36,196 bases of DNA. Source: CAZQKE01 sp964593865 (lineage in GTDB: Bacteria; Chloroflexota; Anaerolineae; JAAYZQ01). The notes under the pieces are model-generated. The model was given only the letters and a program-made list of their open reading frames with translations, ran no database searches and had not been told where the DNA came from. A program made the position numbers and the translations under genes. This document shows, one piece after another, positions 23,072-32,513 of this stretch. How positions within the stretch are numbered: position 1 is the stretch's first letter; every line of letters begins with the position of its first letter. The stretch covers positions 1 to 36,196 of the forward strand of contig CAZQKE010000090.1 in NCBI GenBank assembly GCA_964593865.1. Direction: 5' to 3'.

Positions 23072-23100
23072 ATGATACCACACTTTGCGCCAAAGCACAA
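23072..23100 (-). promoter_or_regulatory. Sigma-70 promoter of rex
   Basis: On the minus strand: TTGTGC (23100-23095), 17-bp spacer, TATCAT (23077-23072). The -35 box lies inside a second Rex-like site. Confidence 0.6.
23083..23100. promoter_or_regulatory. Second, weaker Rex-type operator over the -35 box
   Basis: CTTTG-CGCCAAAG-CACAA keeps one perfect half-site (CACAA) and the N8 spacing; 7 of 10 positions fit TTGTG-N8-CACAA. Confidence 0.45.
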
Positions 23101-23144
23101 AATAGAAGGATACCGGCTACGGCCCAAGTGCCTTCACAAGGCTT

Positions 23145-23221
23145 TACGCCGCGGGGCGCAGAGTTCGCCGAAGGACGGTTGATCTCGTATCGTTTCTCTC
23201 CGCGCCCTCGGTATCTCCGAG
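23145..23221. repeat. Family B-type inverted repeat between mutS and rex
   Basis: Reads ACGCCGCGGGGCGCAGAG at the left and CTCCGCGCCCTCGGTATCTC at the right; GGGCGCAGAG (23154-23163) pairs with CTCCGCGCCC (23198-23207) at 9 of 10 positions. It resembles the 'cgcagag/ctctgcg' class of dispersed repeat and lies just after the mutS stop, where it may stabilise or end the transcript. Confidence 0.5.
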
Positions 23222-23225
23222 TCGG

Positions 23226-25817
<2,592 letters not shown>

Positions 25818-25899
25818 GGGCACGCCCTCCCAACGTGGACGGTCTGTCGTGGTGAGGCAGAATCGGATTCGCCCAGGTGGCAAATACGGTCTGGGTCGG

Positions 25900-25957
25900 G
25901 GGCTTGGCAGGCCCAAGCCCTATGGGGGCCGTGGTCTGTCCCGCAAAAGGCTTGGGC
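25900..25957 (-). repeat. Three-arm alternative hairpin between the zinc-ribbon gene and mutS
   Basis: The plus-strand segments GGGCTTGG (25900-25907), GCCCAAGCCC (25911-25920) and GGCTTGGGC (25949-25957) allow the middle one to pair either with the first (8 bp, 5-nt loop) or with the third (9 bp, 29-nt loop). In the mutS-direction RNA these are mutually exclusive folds. No U-run follows either. Confidence 0.55.
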
Positions 25958-25971
25958 TTGCCGGGAACGCG

Positions 25972-26259
25972 TTACTCTTTATCGCCCGATTTGTCCTCGG
26001 TCGCGGAGGAGGTTTCCTTCCCGGCCCCTTCCGTTTTGGCCTTTCTGGTCGTTTTGCCGTTGCCCAGGGTAGGGGAGGAGCCGGAACGGTTGTCCGTCAC
26101 ATAGAACCCGGACCCTTTGAAGATGATGCCCACCGGCTGAATGACCCGATGCACATGCCCCCCGCATTCGGGACATTCGGTCAGTGGATCGGCGGTCATG
26201 CGCTGCATCTTTTCAAAGCGCACTCCACACGAATCGCACTGGTACAGATAGATTGGCAT
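25972..26259 (-). CDS. FmdB-family zinc-ribbon protein
   Basis: 95 aa. It begins with MPIYLYQCDSCGVRFEKMQR and has CPECGG (second CxxC), then VHRVIQPVGIIFKGSGFYVT, the exact layout of the CxxC-CxxC putative regulatory protein FmdB family. The C-terminal tail is charged and low-complexity (KTEGAGKETSSATEDKSGD). The start ATG 26259 has GGGAGG upstream and its own promoter. The family's role is poorly known (a regulator or nucleic-acid binding protein); the position before mutS hints only at shared transcription. Confidence 0.9.
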   Translation of the reverse strand: MPIYLYQCDSCGVRFEKMQRMTADPLTECPECGGHVHRVIQPVGIIFKGSGFYVTDNRSGSSPTLGNGKTTRKAKTEGAGKETSSATEDKSGDKE

Positions 26260-26299
26260 TCTCTTCAACCTCCCGCATTGTCCTGATTTCGGCGGCCTA

Positions 26300-26328
26300 A
26301 TTATACACGGGTTGTCATTGCTTGCCAA
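26300..26328 (-). promoter_or_regulatory. Sigma-70 promoter of the zinc-ribbon/mutS transcript
   Basis: On the minus strand: TTGGCA (26328-26323), 17-bp spacer, TATAAT (26305-26300). Confidence 0.75.
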
Positions 26329-26381
26329 AAACGCAGGACACAGAGGCAGGGTGCCGATCTGCGGTGGGCATCGGGGGACCG

Positions 26382-29225
26382 TCAATACACCCGGACGCCA
26401 AAGATCACCCGGTCGGCGGCGGGTTGGCCTTCGTCGTCCAGGATCGGCAGGCGGGGCATGTGGGGCGCACCGGCGTCATAAAGGCCCACTTCAATCACGT
26501 AATCGCCCGGCGGCAGGTCGGCGGGGATGAGCAGCGTGTGGGCGTCGGCGATGTATTCGCCCGGAACCCAGCCGGTGGTGGGCCGTGTGCCGTCCACCGG
26601 TTCGCCGTCATGGCCGGTGACAACGCGCCCTTCGGCATCCAGCAGGTGGACAAAGACGGTGTAGGGGGTGTCCATTTCGGTCAACGCCTGCCAGTAGAGG
26701 GTCAGGTGCAGCGTGCCGCCCTGCGCGACCGGGTCGGGTTCCAGATCCGCGCCGAGGAGGAAGATGCGGTTGTCAAAGTTGGCCCGGCGAGGGGCCTGGG
26801 GCCGGGGTGGAGTAAAGACGCGCTCGGTGGGCAAAACCTCAACGGTGTCCAGCTCCACCGCCGGACCGAGGGGTGCGCCCCCGGCATCCACCAGTTGGGC
26901 GGCAAGGCGCACCGGCCCCGGCTGAAGGTGGATCGGCAGGCGAAAGGTGATCTGCCCCCGCCAGGCCTGTCCCGGCAGCCAGACGCCGGTGGGATGCCAG
27001 GCGTTGGTCGGCGGAAAGTCGCCCGCCGACCGGGGTTGCCCTGTGGCGTCGGTGAGGAGCAGACGGACGGCATAGTCGCCCTGGGGCTGCCCGGTGACGG
27101 CCCAGAGCAGCGTCAGGGGCAATCTGTCGCCGGGCTGGGCCTCGCGGCGGCCCAGTTCCCAATCAAGGAGGGCCAGCCCCCCGCCCATCTCGCGGCCTGC
27201 ATCGGCGGAAAACCCCAGGTCCTCCGGTGTGACCGCTGCCACCGCCAGACGCACGCCGCCCAGCAGGGCGCGCTTGCCCTGGGGCGCACCGGCTTCATCC
27301 AACACGTCCAGGCCCACCGGGTCCGCCTCGGTGTAGACGCCCACATCCAGGCCATAGTCGCCCGGCGGCGAACCGGGCATCAGGTTCAGGTCGTAGCGGC
27401 CAAAGACGATCTGTCCCGGCTTCCAGCGGTCGGTGGGGTAGTAGTAGGCCGTGGGGCGACCATCCCACTGGCCCCAGCTCTGGCCCAGGGGGTCGCGCAG
27501 GACGATGGAAACGCGGTAATCCTCCGTCAGCGGTTGGATCGCCTCCCAGAACATGGTCACTTGCCGCTCACCGGTCTGTGTGTAGCCCAGCAGGCGCAGT
27601 TTGTTGCCGAAATTGATGTCCGCCGGGTGGGCGATTTCGGGGCGGGCGGTAAACACGGCGTCCTCCGGCAGGCGGTAATGCTTGAGCCGGACCTGGGCAA
27701 AAGTCCGGTCCACCGGTTGCTCCTCGGCCAGGTCGTCCAGCATGGCGGTCAGGAACCCGGCAGGGTCCACCACTTCATCCTGCCAGAGCACCAGCCAGAC
27801 GCCTTTCTTCCCGGCCAACCATTCGTTCAGCCGGTCGGCGATGGAGTAATCCAGGGTTTGGGTGGTGTCCAGGGTGGGGCTGTCGGGCAGCAGATGGCGT
27901 TCCAGGTCGGGGGCGTAATAGTCAAAGGCGGGGAACATGTGGCCCGAAACGAGGATGACGGTTTCATCGGGGCCGATGTGGTCGCGCAGGTAGCGGACCG
28001 CGCCCCGAAAGTCGGCGCGGGCAAAGGCGGGGTCGGTGTAGGCGTTGATGTCGGCGTAAGCCGAAACGCCCAGGGCAAAGAGCAGCATCAGCAGGGAGAG
28101 CGCGCCGCGCAGAACGTTGCCCAGGGAGCCGGGCCGCCGTTGCCACAGAACGGCCATGCCTCCCGCCAGGGTGAGGAGGAAGGCGGGGTGGGCGATCATG
28201 ACGTAGCGGGCGTTGAATTTGGGCGAAAAGTAGGCTAGGGCCAGGATGAGGGCCTGGGGGAGGAGGAGGTAGAGGATGAGGAAAAGAAGGGAAAAGCCGC
28301 CGACTTGGGATGTCTGCATGGCGTATTGGGCGAGGGCGAGGAGGCAGAGGACAAAGGCCAGGACGTAGCCCAAGGCCAGGAAGGTTCCTACCTGTTCTGT
28401 GACCGATTCGCCGCCGCTGAAAAAGACGGCAATATCCACCAGGATTTCGTGGAGCTTGAGGCGACCGGGCCAGTAGCTCACGTCCTGTTGGTAGCGGGTG
28501 AAGAGGGCGGGCAGCCAGGGCAGGTAGGCCAGCAGGATGGCCGTGCCGGAAGCCGCGCCCCCCGCAATGAGGTTCCGGGGGAAACCCCGCCCCCACCAGA
28601 CCAGGAGCAGGTAGATTCTCTGAAAGGCCAGCAGGAAAAAGGCGAAATAGTGGGTGTAGATGGCGGCAATGGCGGTCAGGGCGTAGGCCGACCAGAGGAT
28701 GGCCTGTTTCCAAAGGGCCATCTTCCGCCCTGTGAGGAGCAGCAGGAAGTAGCCGGAGAGGAGGCCGAGGAAGGTCAGCAGGGTGTACATCCGCACTTCC
28801 TGGCTGTACCAAATGTGCAAGGGGGAGACGGCCAGGAGCAAGGCGGCCAGCAGTCCGGCCAATCGGGGGGTGGTGGGGTCTGTTCCCTTGCCTCGGAACA
28901 GTTCGACGGCTAGGGCATAGATGAGGGGCACGGCCAATACGCCAAAGAGGAGGGACAGGCTGCGCAGGCCGATCTCGTCGTTGCCCAGCCGGCCGATCCA
29001 GCCGTGGAGCAGGTAGTAGTAGAGGGGCGGTTGGATGTCGGCGGCGGTGCGGGCGGTGATCTCGGCAGGGGACATGGCCGCCAGGTACGCACTGAACGCT
29101 TCGTCGTACCACAAGCTCTGGGCGTTCAGGTGGTAGAGGCGTAACCCCAACGCCAGCAGGGTGATGAGCAATAGCAAAATGGTGGTGATGACCGGCGACC
29201 GATCTTTCAATCGTCTTTCCCGCAC
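26382..29225 (-). CDS. Membrane glycosyltransferase, GT39/ArnT-like, with C-terminal beta-sandwich domains
   Basis: About 947 aa. The N-terminal half has roughly ten membrane helices. SLWYDEAFSAYLA carries the Asp-Glu of the first loop expected in GT-C enzymes using polyprenyl-phosphate sugars, and DIQPPLYYYLLHGWIG is the PMT_2/ArnT motif. A soluble region with SGHMFPAFDYYAPD follows. The C-terminal ~400 residues form repeated beta-sandwich units (VTMFWEAIQPLTEDYRVS, LHLTLYWQALTEMDTPYT, PADLPPGDYVIEVGLYD), commonly attached to such enzymes in Chloroflexota. It probably transfers sugars to proteins or surface glycans outside the membrane. The start is uncertain: GTG 29225 (used) or TTG 29210. 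Longer frames run into the tmRNA gene and are excluded. It begins just after the tmRNA terminator. Confidence 0.85.
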   Translation of the reverse strand: MRERRLKDRSPVITTILLLLITLLALGLRLYHLNAQSLWYDEAFSAYLAAMSPAEITARTAADIQPPLYYYLLHGWIGRLGNDEIGLRSLSLLFGVLAVPLIYALAVELFRGKGTDPTTPRLAGLLAALLLAVSPLHIWYSQEVRMYTLLTFLGLLSGYFLLLLTGRKMALWKQAILWSAYALTAIAAIYTHYFAFFLLAFQRIYLLLVWWGRGFPRNLIAGGAASGTAILLAYLPWLPALFTRYQQDVSYWPGRLKLHEILVDIAVFFSGGESVTEQVGTFLALGYVLAFVLCLLALAQYAMQTSQVGGFSLLFLILYLLLPQALILALAYFSPKFNARYVMIAHPAFLLTLAGGMAVLWQRRPGSLGNVLRGALSLLMLLFALGVSAYADINAYTDPAFARADFRGAVRYLRDHIGPDETVILVSGHMFPAFDYYAPDLERHLLPDSPTLDTTQTLDYSIADRLNEWLAGKKGVWLVLWQDEVVDPAGFLTAMLDDLAEEQPVDRTFAQVRLKHYRLPEDAVFTARPEIAHPADINFGNKLRLLGYTQTGERQVTMFWEAIQPLTEDYRVSIVLRDPLGQSWGQWDGRPTAYYYPTDRWKPGQIVFGRYDLNLMPGSPPGDYGLDVGVYTEADPVGLDVLDEAGAPQGKRALLGGVRLAVAAVTPEDLGFSADAGREMGGGLALLDWELGRREAQPGDRLPLTLLWAVTGQPQGDYAVRLLLTDATGQPRSAGDFPPTNAWHPTGVWLPGQAWRGQITFRLPIHLQPGPVRLAAQLVDAGGAPLGPAVELDTVEVLPTERVFTPPRPQAPRRANFDNRIFLLGADLEPDPVAQGGTLHLTLYWQALTEMDTPYTVFVHLLDAEGRVVTGHDGEPVDGTRPTTGWVPGEYIADAHTLLIPADLPPGDYVIEVGLYDAGAPHMPRLPILDDEGQPAADRVIFGVRVY

Positions 29226-29230
29226 GTTTG

Positions 29231-29269
29231 CATTAAAAGACCTCCGAAGTTTCCCCAACTTCGGAGGTC
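29231..29269 (-). terminator. Rho-independent terminator of tmRNA
   Basis: On the minus strand a perfect 13-bp stem GACCTCCGAAGTT/AACTTCGGAGGTC (29239-29251 with 29257-29269, 5-nt loop) is followed by TTTTAAT (29238-29232). It lies 8 nt after the mature tmRNA 3' end. Confidence 0.9.
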
Positions 29270-29276
29270 CGGCGAC

Positions 29277-29675
29277 TGGTGGAGATGGCGGGATTCGAAC
29301 CCGCGTCCAGAAGATTCGGACAGGGACATCTACAAGCTTAGTTGACCTTTTGCCTCTCACCCGGCCGGCCGCCGGCCAACAGGCTGCCGACCGGGCCAGC
29401 CGATGCGGGGTTTTGCCCCGTCTGTGGGCCTGCCTATCGGCGTCGGCAGGCGTGCACCCCCGGTTTTCTGACGCCCGTTGCCTTGCCCCCGGGGGCGGAC
29501 AAGGGCGGACGTGATCGTCATGCGATCATGCTTTCGCCCGTCGCTTAGGCCGCGAGGGCGAGAGCGGGTTGAGTGCGCTGTTTGGCACTTTTGATCTTGC
29601 CCGGTTTTTACGAGGTCCAGGCGCCTCGGCTTGCAGTCCCAGCCCAGCCTCCCCTGTCGAAACCTCTTCATCCCC
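29277..29675 (-). ncRNA. ssrA: Transfer-messenger RNA (tmRNA)
   Basis: 399 nt, one-piece tmRNA that rescues stalled ribosomes and tags unfinished proteins. The 5' end GGGGATGAAGAGGTTTCGAC (from 29675) and the 3' end with GGTTCGAATCCCGCC and an encoded CCA (29279-29277) are diagnostic. The acceptor arms GGGGAUG and CAUCUCC pair over 7 bp with one G-U. The tag frame (29586-29545) starts at resume codon GCC and encodes AKQRTQPALALAA followed by TAA, ending in the protease-recognised LAA. A consensus promoter lies 20 nt upstream of the mature 5' end and a strong terminator follows. SmpB is not in the window. Confidence 0.97.
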
Positions 29676-29701
29676 AGGGTAAAGCCTGCTCGACGGCCTC
29701 T

Positions 29702-29730
29702 AGTATACCACGAAATCGTCCCGATTTCAA
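29702..29730 (-). promoter_or_regulatory. Sigma-70 promoter of ssrA
   Basis: On the minus strand: TTGAAA (29730-29725), 17-bp spacer, TATACT (29707-29702). The -35 box overlaps the stop codon of the upstream 78-aa gene. Confidence 0.75.
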
Positions 29731-29963
29731 CTTTCAAAGGTGACGCGGAACCGCTGCTGCATATTTCCTAGAAGGCGGGAGATTTCGGCTTCGGTTAGGT
29801 TTGTTTCGTAAAAGAACCGCCAGCGGGGAGGAGTCGGGTCCCAATTGAAGTAGCTACACAGGCCGTGTTCCCGCAGCTTGGCCTGTACCGCCGTCGCCGC
29901 GCCGATGTCTCCTTCACCGTGGAATGTGTAGCAACGTGTGTAGCCTGTGTCCCAGGCCGTCAT
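29727..29963 (-). CDS. Small protein of unknown function
   Basis: 78 aa; no family recognised. The sequence shows a mixed alpha/beta pattern: YTRCYTFHGEGDIGAATAVQ, a helix AAVQAKLREHG-like stretch, WRFFYETNLTEAEISRLLGN and MQQRFRVTF, with several aromatic residues and no signal or membrane segment. AGGAGGAG lies 7 nt before the ATG, and a consensus promoter lies about 50 nt further up. These two signals, and a frame that ends neatly at the tmRNA promoter, support a real gene. It is transcribed towards ssrA. Confidence 0.75.
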   Translation of the reverse strand: MTAWDTGYTRCYTFHGEGDIGAATAVQAKLREHGLCSYFNWDPTPPRWRFFYETNLTEAEISRLLGNMQQRFRVTFES

Positions 29964-30011
29964 TTTGTCTCTCCTCCTGGCGTCTTATCCCCGGCTCTCA
30001 CAAGTCAATCA

Positions 30012-30040
30012 ATCATAACCGAGATTCCCGATTTCGTCAA
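30012..30040 (-). promoter_or_regulatory. Sigma-70 promoter of the 78-aa protein gene
   Basis: On the minus strand: TTGACG (30040-30035), 17-bp spacer, TATGAT (30017-30012). The rest of the 291-bp intergenic stretch (29964-30254) holds the divergent minD-like promoter and AT-rich bits such as ATTATACC; I see no gene in it. Confidence 0.65.
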
Positions 30041-30196
30041 ATGAGGGCCGGAACGGTCAGGTGGGCAGGTGGGCCTAACAACTCCCGGCAGCTCCCCTAC
30101 TCCTGCCGTTCGGTCTCCGCGCCGTCCTCCTTGTACCCATCATTATACCGCAAAATCTATACCGAGAATTGCATTGCTGGGCGAGCACCCGATAGG

Positions 30197-30225
30197 TTGT
30201 CAAGGCCAAGATTAGGTGGTATAAT
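30197..30225 (+). promoter_or_regulatory. Sigma-70 promoter of the MinD-like/chemosensory cluster
   Basis: TTGTCA (30197-30202), 17-bp spacer, TATAAT (30220-30225), followed by AAGGAGG and the start codon at 30255. Confidence 0.78.
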
Positions 30226-30254
30226 GCAGGTAGTTTGAAACAAGGAGGTCCAAG

Positions 30255-31013
30255 ATGTCAAGCATCATCTCGATCCATTCCTTCCGAGGCGGCACGGGTA
30301 AATCCAACCTCTCGGCCAACATCGCGTCCATCATTGCCAAGCAAGGCTACCGCGTCGGCGTCGTGGACACCGACATCGCTTCGCCGGGGATCCATGTCCT
30401 CTTTGGCATGGATGAGGAAAGTATGCAACTGGCTTTGAACGACTATTTGTGGAACCGTTGTCACATTGAAGAATGCGCTTACGATGTCAGCCACGTCATC
30501 GGTGAAAAGCCGGGGCATTTGTACCTCATCCCGGCCAGCATCAAACCGGGAGAGATCGCCCATCTGCTCCGCGAAGGCTACGACGTGGGCCTACTGAGCG
30601 ACGGCTTCAACGAACTGATCGATCAACTGGACTTGGACTACCTGGTCATTGACACCCATCCCGGCGTCAATGAAGAAACCATCCTCTCCATTGCCCTTTC
30701 GGACCAACTGGTCATCATCCTGCGGCCCGATCAGCAGGACTTCCAGGGGACCGCCGTTACCCTAGATGTCGCCCGCAAGCTGGATGTACCCCGTATGTAC
30801 CTGGTGGTCAACAAAGTTCTGCGCCGCTACATGCAGACCATCGCCGACGAAGTCGAGAAAACCTACGATTGCGAGGTCATCGGCGTTCTGCCCCTTTCGG
30901 AGGATGTAGTCGCCCTGGCCAGCAACGGCATCTTTTGCGTCAAATTCCCGGAGCACGAATTTTCCCTCCGCGTCACCGAGATCGCCAAAAAATTGATGTG
31001 GCCCGGTAGTTAG
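30255..31013 (+). CDS. MinD/ParA-family P-loop ATPase with SFRGGTGKSN motif
   Basis: 252 aa. The deviant Walker A is SFRGGTGKSN (F10-N18 region); the usual first 'signature' lysine of KGGxGKT is Arg11 here, while Lys16 is kept. VGVVDTDIASPGIHVLFG is the A' motif and LDYLVIDTHPGVNE is Walker B. The C-terminal end VTEIAKKLMWPGS could form a short amphipathic helix, as in membrane-binding MinD. Such ATPases dimerise with ATP and position cell-division proteins, plasmids or chemosensory arrays. AAGGAGG precedes the ATG. It heads a plus-strand series ending in CheW and receptor genes, which suggests a positioning role there; that link is inferred. No MinC, MinE or ParB gene is near. Confidence 0.87.
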   Translation: MSSIISIHSFRGGTGKSNLSANIASIIAKQGYRVGVVDTDIASPGIHVLFGMDEESMQLALNDYLWNRCHIEECAYDVSHVIGEKPGHLYLIPASIKPGEIAHLLREGYDVGLLSDGFNELIDQLDLDYLVIDTHPGVNEETILSIALSDQLVIILRPDQQDFQGTAVTLDVARKLDVPRMYLVVNKVLRRYMQTIADEVEKTYDCEVIGVLPLSEDVVALASNGIFCVKFPEHEFSLRVTEIAKKLMWPGS

Positions 31014-31037
31014 GCCCTGTCGAGGGGAGGCGTCATT

Positions 31038-31250
31038 GTGGAATGCTACATTTGTGGTCAACCGGCACATGGCATCTGCAAGTTTTGTGGACGGGCAATT
31101 TGCAGGGATCATTTCAAAACACTGCCTTATCCCATCGCAACCTATGTCGGCGAGAACAAGACCCCCAAGATGATCGTCGTGGCCGATGCGCTCATCTGCG
31201 GCGAATGTCACCCCCAACCCGAACCGATTGAGATGCCCGAAATCTACTGA
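31038..31250 (+). CDS. Small cysteine-rich zinc-binding protein (B-box-like)
   Basis: 70 aa. The metal ligands are C3xxC6, C14xxC17, C22xxH25 and C54xxC57-H58, enough for two zinc sites; the CYICGQPAHGICKFCGRAIC run followed by RDH resembles a B-box/treble-clef zinc finger. The hydrophobic stretch MIVVADALIC is probably a beta strand, not a membrane helix. The start is GTG 31038 with GGGGAGG 7 nt upstream; it follows the MinD-like gene by 24 nt, so it is probably co-transcribed. It is likely a protein- or RNA-binding adaptor. The exact family is not recognised. Confidence 0.8.
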   Translation: MECYICGQPAHGICKFCGRAICRDHFKTLPYPIATYVGENKTPKMIVVADALICGECHPQPEPIEMPEIY

Positions 31251-31278
31251 CATGACCGGTCTGGCAAGGAGGGACAAA

Positions 31279-31617
31279 GTGGACGGAATCTGGGGCCGGG
31301 TGCAGGCGGAAGTGGAAGCCCGGCAGGGGCGCAAAGGGCTGACCCCTTACGACCTGTTGGAGCTACCGGGGCGACAAAGGGACCTGATCAAAAAACTGCT
31401 CAAGCAGCGGGTCATCAGCCTGAGCAACGCCGCCGCCGTGTTGGGCCAAAGCGAGGAAGAGGCCAAGCAAACCCTTGCCGAGCTTGTGGACAAGACCTAT
31501 CTAATTGAGTTTGACAAAAAGGGAGAACCCCATTACAAACTGCTCATGGCCCGCAAGGAAGGAAAAGAGTTGCCGTTCAACATCTGGGAGGACCTGGCCG
31601 CCAAAATGAACCCCTAG
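31279..31617 (+). CDS. Winged-helix-like protein of unknown function
   Basis: 112 aa. A central segment LTPYDLLELPGRQRDLIKKL, LKQRVISLSNAAAVLGQSEE, EEAKQTLAELVDKTYLIEFD reads like a winged helix: three helices followed by a wing (FDKKGEPHYKLLMARK). The end PFNIWEDLAAKMNP has no known motif. The start GTG 31279 was chosen because AAGGAGGG ends 5 nt before it; an ATG at 31252 lacks a ribosome-binding site. It follows the zinc protein by 28 nt. It could be a DNA-binding regulator of this cluster or a protein-protein module. A family A repeat begins 12 nt after the stop. Confidence 0.72.
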   Translation: MDGIWGRVQAEVEARQGRKGLTPYDLLELPGRQRDLIKKLLKQRVISLSNAAAVLGQSEEEAKQTLAELVDKTYLIEFDKKGEPHYKLLMARKEGKELPFNIWEDLAAKMNP

Positions 31618-31628
31618 CAGGAGGTCCA

Positions 31629-31685
31629 CCGATCCCCGGCTCACCACCGAGGGCGGTGGCGACTCAAGTACTCCTTTCGGGCCTG
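31629..31685 (+). repeat. Dispersed repeat family A, copy lacking the inner hairpin
   Basis: Runs from CCGATCCCCGGCTCACCACC to CTTTCGGGCCTG, matching the ends of the 4207-4294 copy (read on its minus strand) but with about 30 nt of the middle missing, including the CCCCGGC/GCCGGGG hairpin. It lies between the winged-helix-like gene and the first cheW-like gene. Confidence 0.75.
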
Positions 31686-31698
31686 GAGCCGGGCGTCC

Positions 31699-31737
31699 GC
31701 CTACGCAGACGCTCCCGCTCCCGTCTGCATGGTAGGC
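31699..31737. repeat. Hairpin before the first CheW gene
   Basis: GCCTAC plus GCAGACG (31699-31711) pairs with CGTCTGC (31722-31728) and GTAGGC (31732-31737), leaving a 3-nt bulge and a 10-nt loop: 13 paired bases. It has no U-run. With the repeat just before it, it fills most of the 201-bp gap 31618-31818, in which I see no gene and no clear promoter. Confidence 0.6.
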
Positions 31738-31818
31738 GCGCACGCACAGGCAGGCGGTCGGCCAACGGCCCACCGGGGGCGTTTCAACCGCTATTTTCTA
31801 TTTTCGGAGTAAGACACC

Positions 31819-32397
31819 GTGGAACCCGGCGTCAAGCGTCAAAGCGATGAAATCTTGGAACTGGCCGCGCGGAGACGGCGCGAAAAAGAGGTCGTCAACG
31901 TTGAGGTAGAACCGGTCTTGCTGGTCATCTTTGGCCTGGAACACCGATCACCGACGGGAAAGAGCGAAGGACTTTACGGCCTACCGGCTTCTGCCGTCGA
32001 ATCCATCGTCCCGCCGGGGCAGATAACGTTCGTCCCCGGCACACCACCCTGGCTTTTGGGCGTGGTCAATGTGCGAGGCGAGATTGAATCGGTCTTGGAC
32101 CTGAAAGCGGTCCTGGGGCTGGGGCGCAGCGAGATCACCCCGGAAAGCCGCCTACTCATCGCCCAAGATGGCGACTTGCGCTCCGGCTTGTTGGTGGACC
32201 GGATGGTGGACATCGCCCCCTTTGCGCCCGATTCCATCGGTCCGCCACCGGCACCCCTGGAGGAAGGAGGGAGCACATTTCTTTCCGGCGAGACCACTTA
32301 CGCCGATGAGACACTGTTGATTCTAGACCTGGCCCAAGTGTTGCAACAGGCATTGGAAAAGATCCCCGGCAGGTCTGGGATCGCTCCCGCCGGATGA
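31819..32397 (+). CDS. CheW-like coupling protein (first)
   Basis: 192 aa. A CheW domain from about residue 33: LLVIFGLEH, GLYGLPASAVESIVPPGQIT, GTPPWLLGVVNVRGEIESVL (the conserved 'p.fi.GvinlRG.iipvidl' segment), SRLLIAQDGDLRSGLLVDRM and ETLLILDLAQVLQ. It links receptors to the CheA kinase. The N-terminal ~32 residues are charged (EILELAARRRREKEVV) and may be a helical extension. The start GTG 31819 has GGAG 9 nt upstream. A receptor gene follows after 113 bp. Confidence 0.88.
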   Translation: MEPGVKRQSDEILELAARRRREKEVVNVEVEPVLLVIFGLEHRSPTGKSEGLYGLPASAVESIVPPGQITFVPGTPPWLLGVVNVRGEIESVLDLKAVLGLGRSEITPESRLLIAQDGDLRSGLLVDRMVDIAPFAPDSIGPPPAPLEEGGSTFLSGETTYADETLLILDLAQVLQQALEKIPGRSGIAPAG

Positions 32398-32486
32398 AGA
32401 CGCCCAACGACGGAGCGAAATCGGCAGACACCTTGCCCGGTAACGTCTCTTCCGCAATCCGCGGATGAACGTGGACGTACGGGGGT

Positions 32487-32513
32487 CATGTTGACCTTGA
32501 GGAAATCAACATG
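32487..32513 (+). promoter_or_regulatory. Hairpin holding the start codon of the first receptor gene
   Basis: CATGTTGA (32487-32494) and TCAACATG (32506-32513) are exact complements around an 11-nt loop that contains the Shine-Dalgarno-like GAGGAAA; the last arm includes the ATG at 32511-32513. The fold could slow translation initiation. It may be chance. Confidence 0.45.

Noticed and set aside
26322..28238. A 638-codon open frame on the plus strand opposite the glycosyltransferase
   Set aside because: Antisense shadow: Gly/Gln/Arg-rich low-complexity translation, no ribosome-binding site, and the opposite strand has clear membrane helices and motifs.
29226..29360. N-terminal extension of the glycosyltransferase from an ATG at 29360
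   Set aside because: That stretch is the 3' part of tmRNA and its terminator; the membrane protein begins after it.
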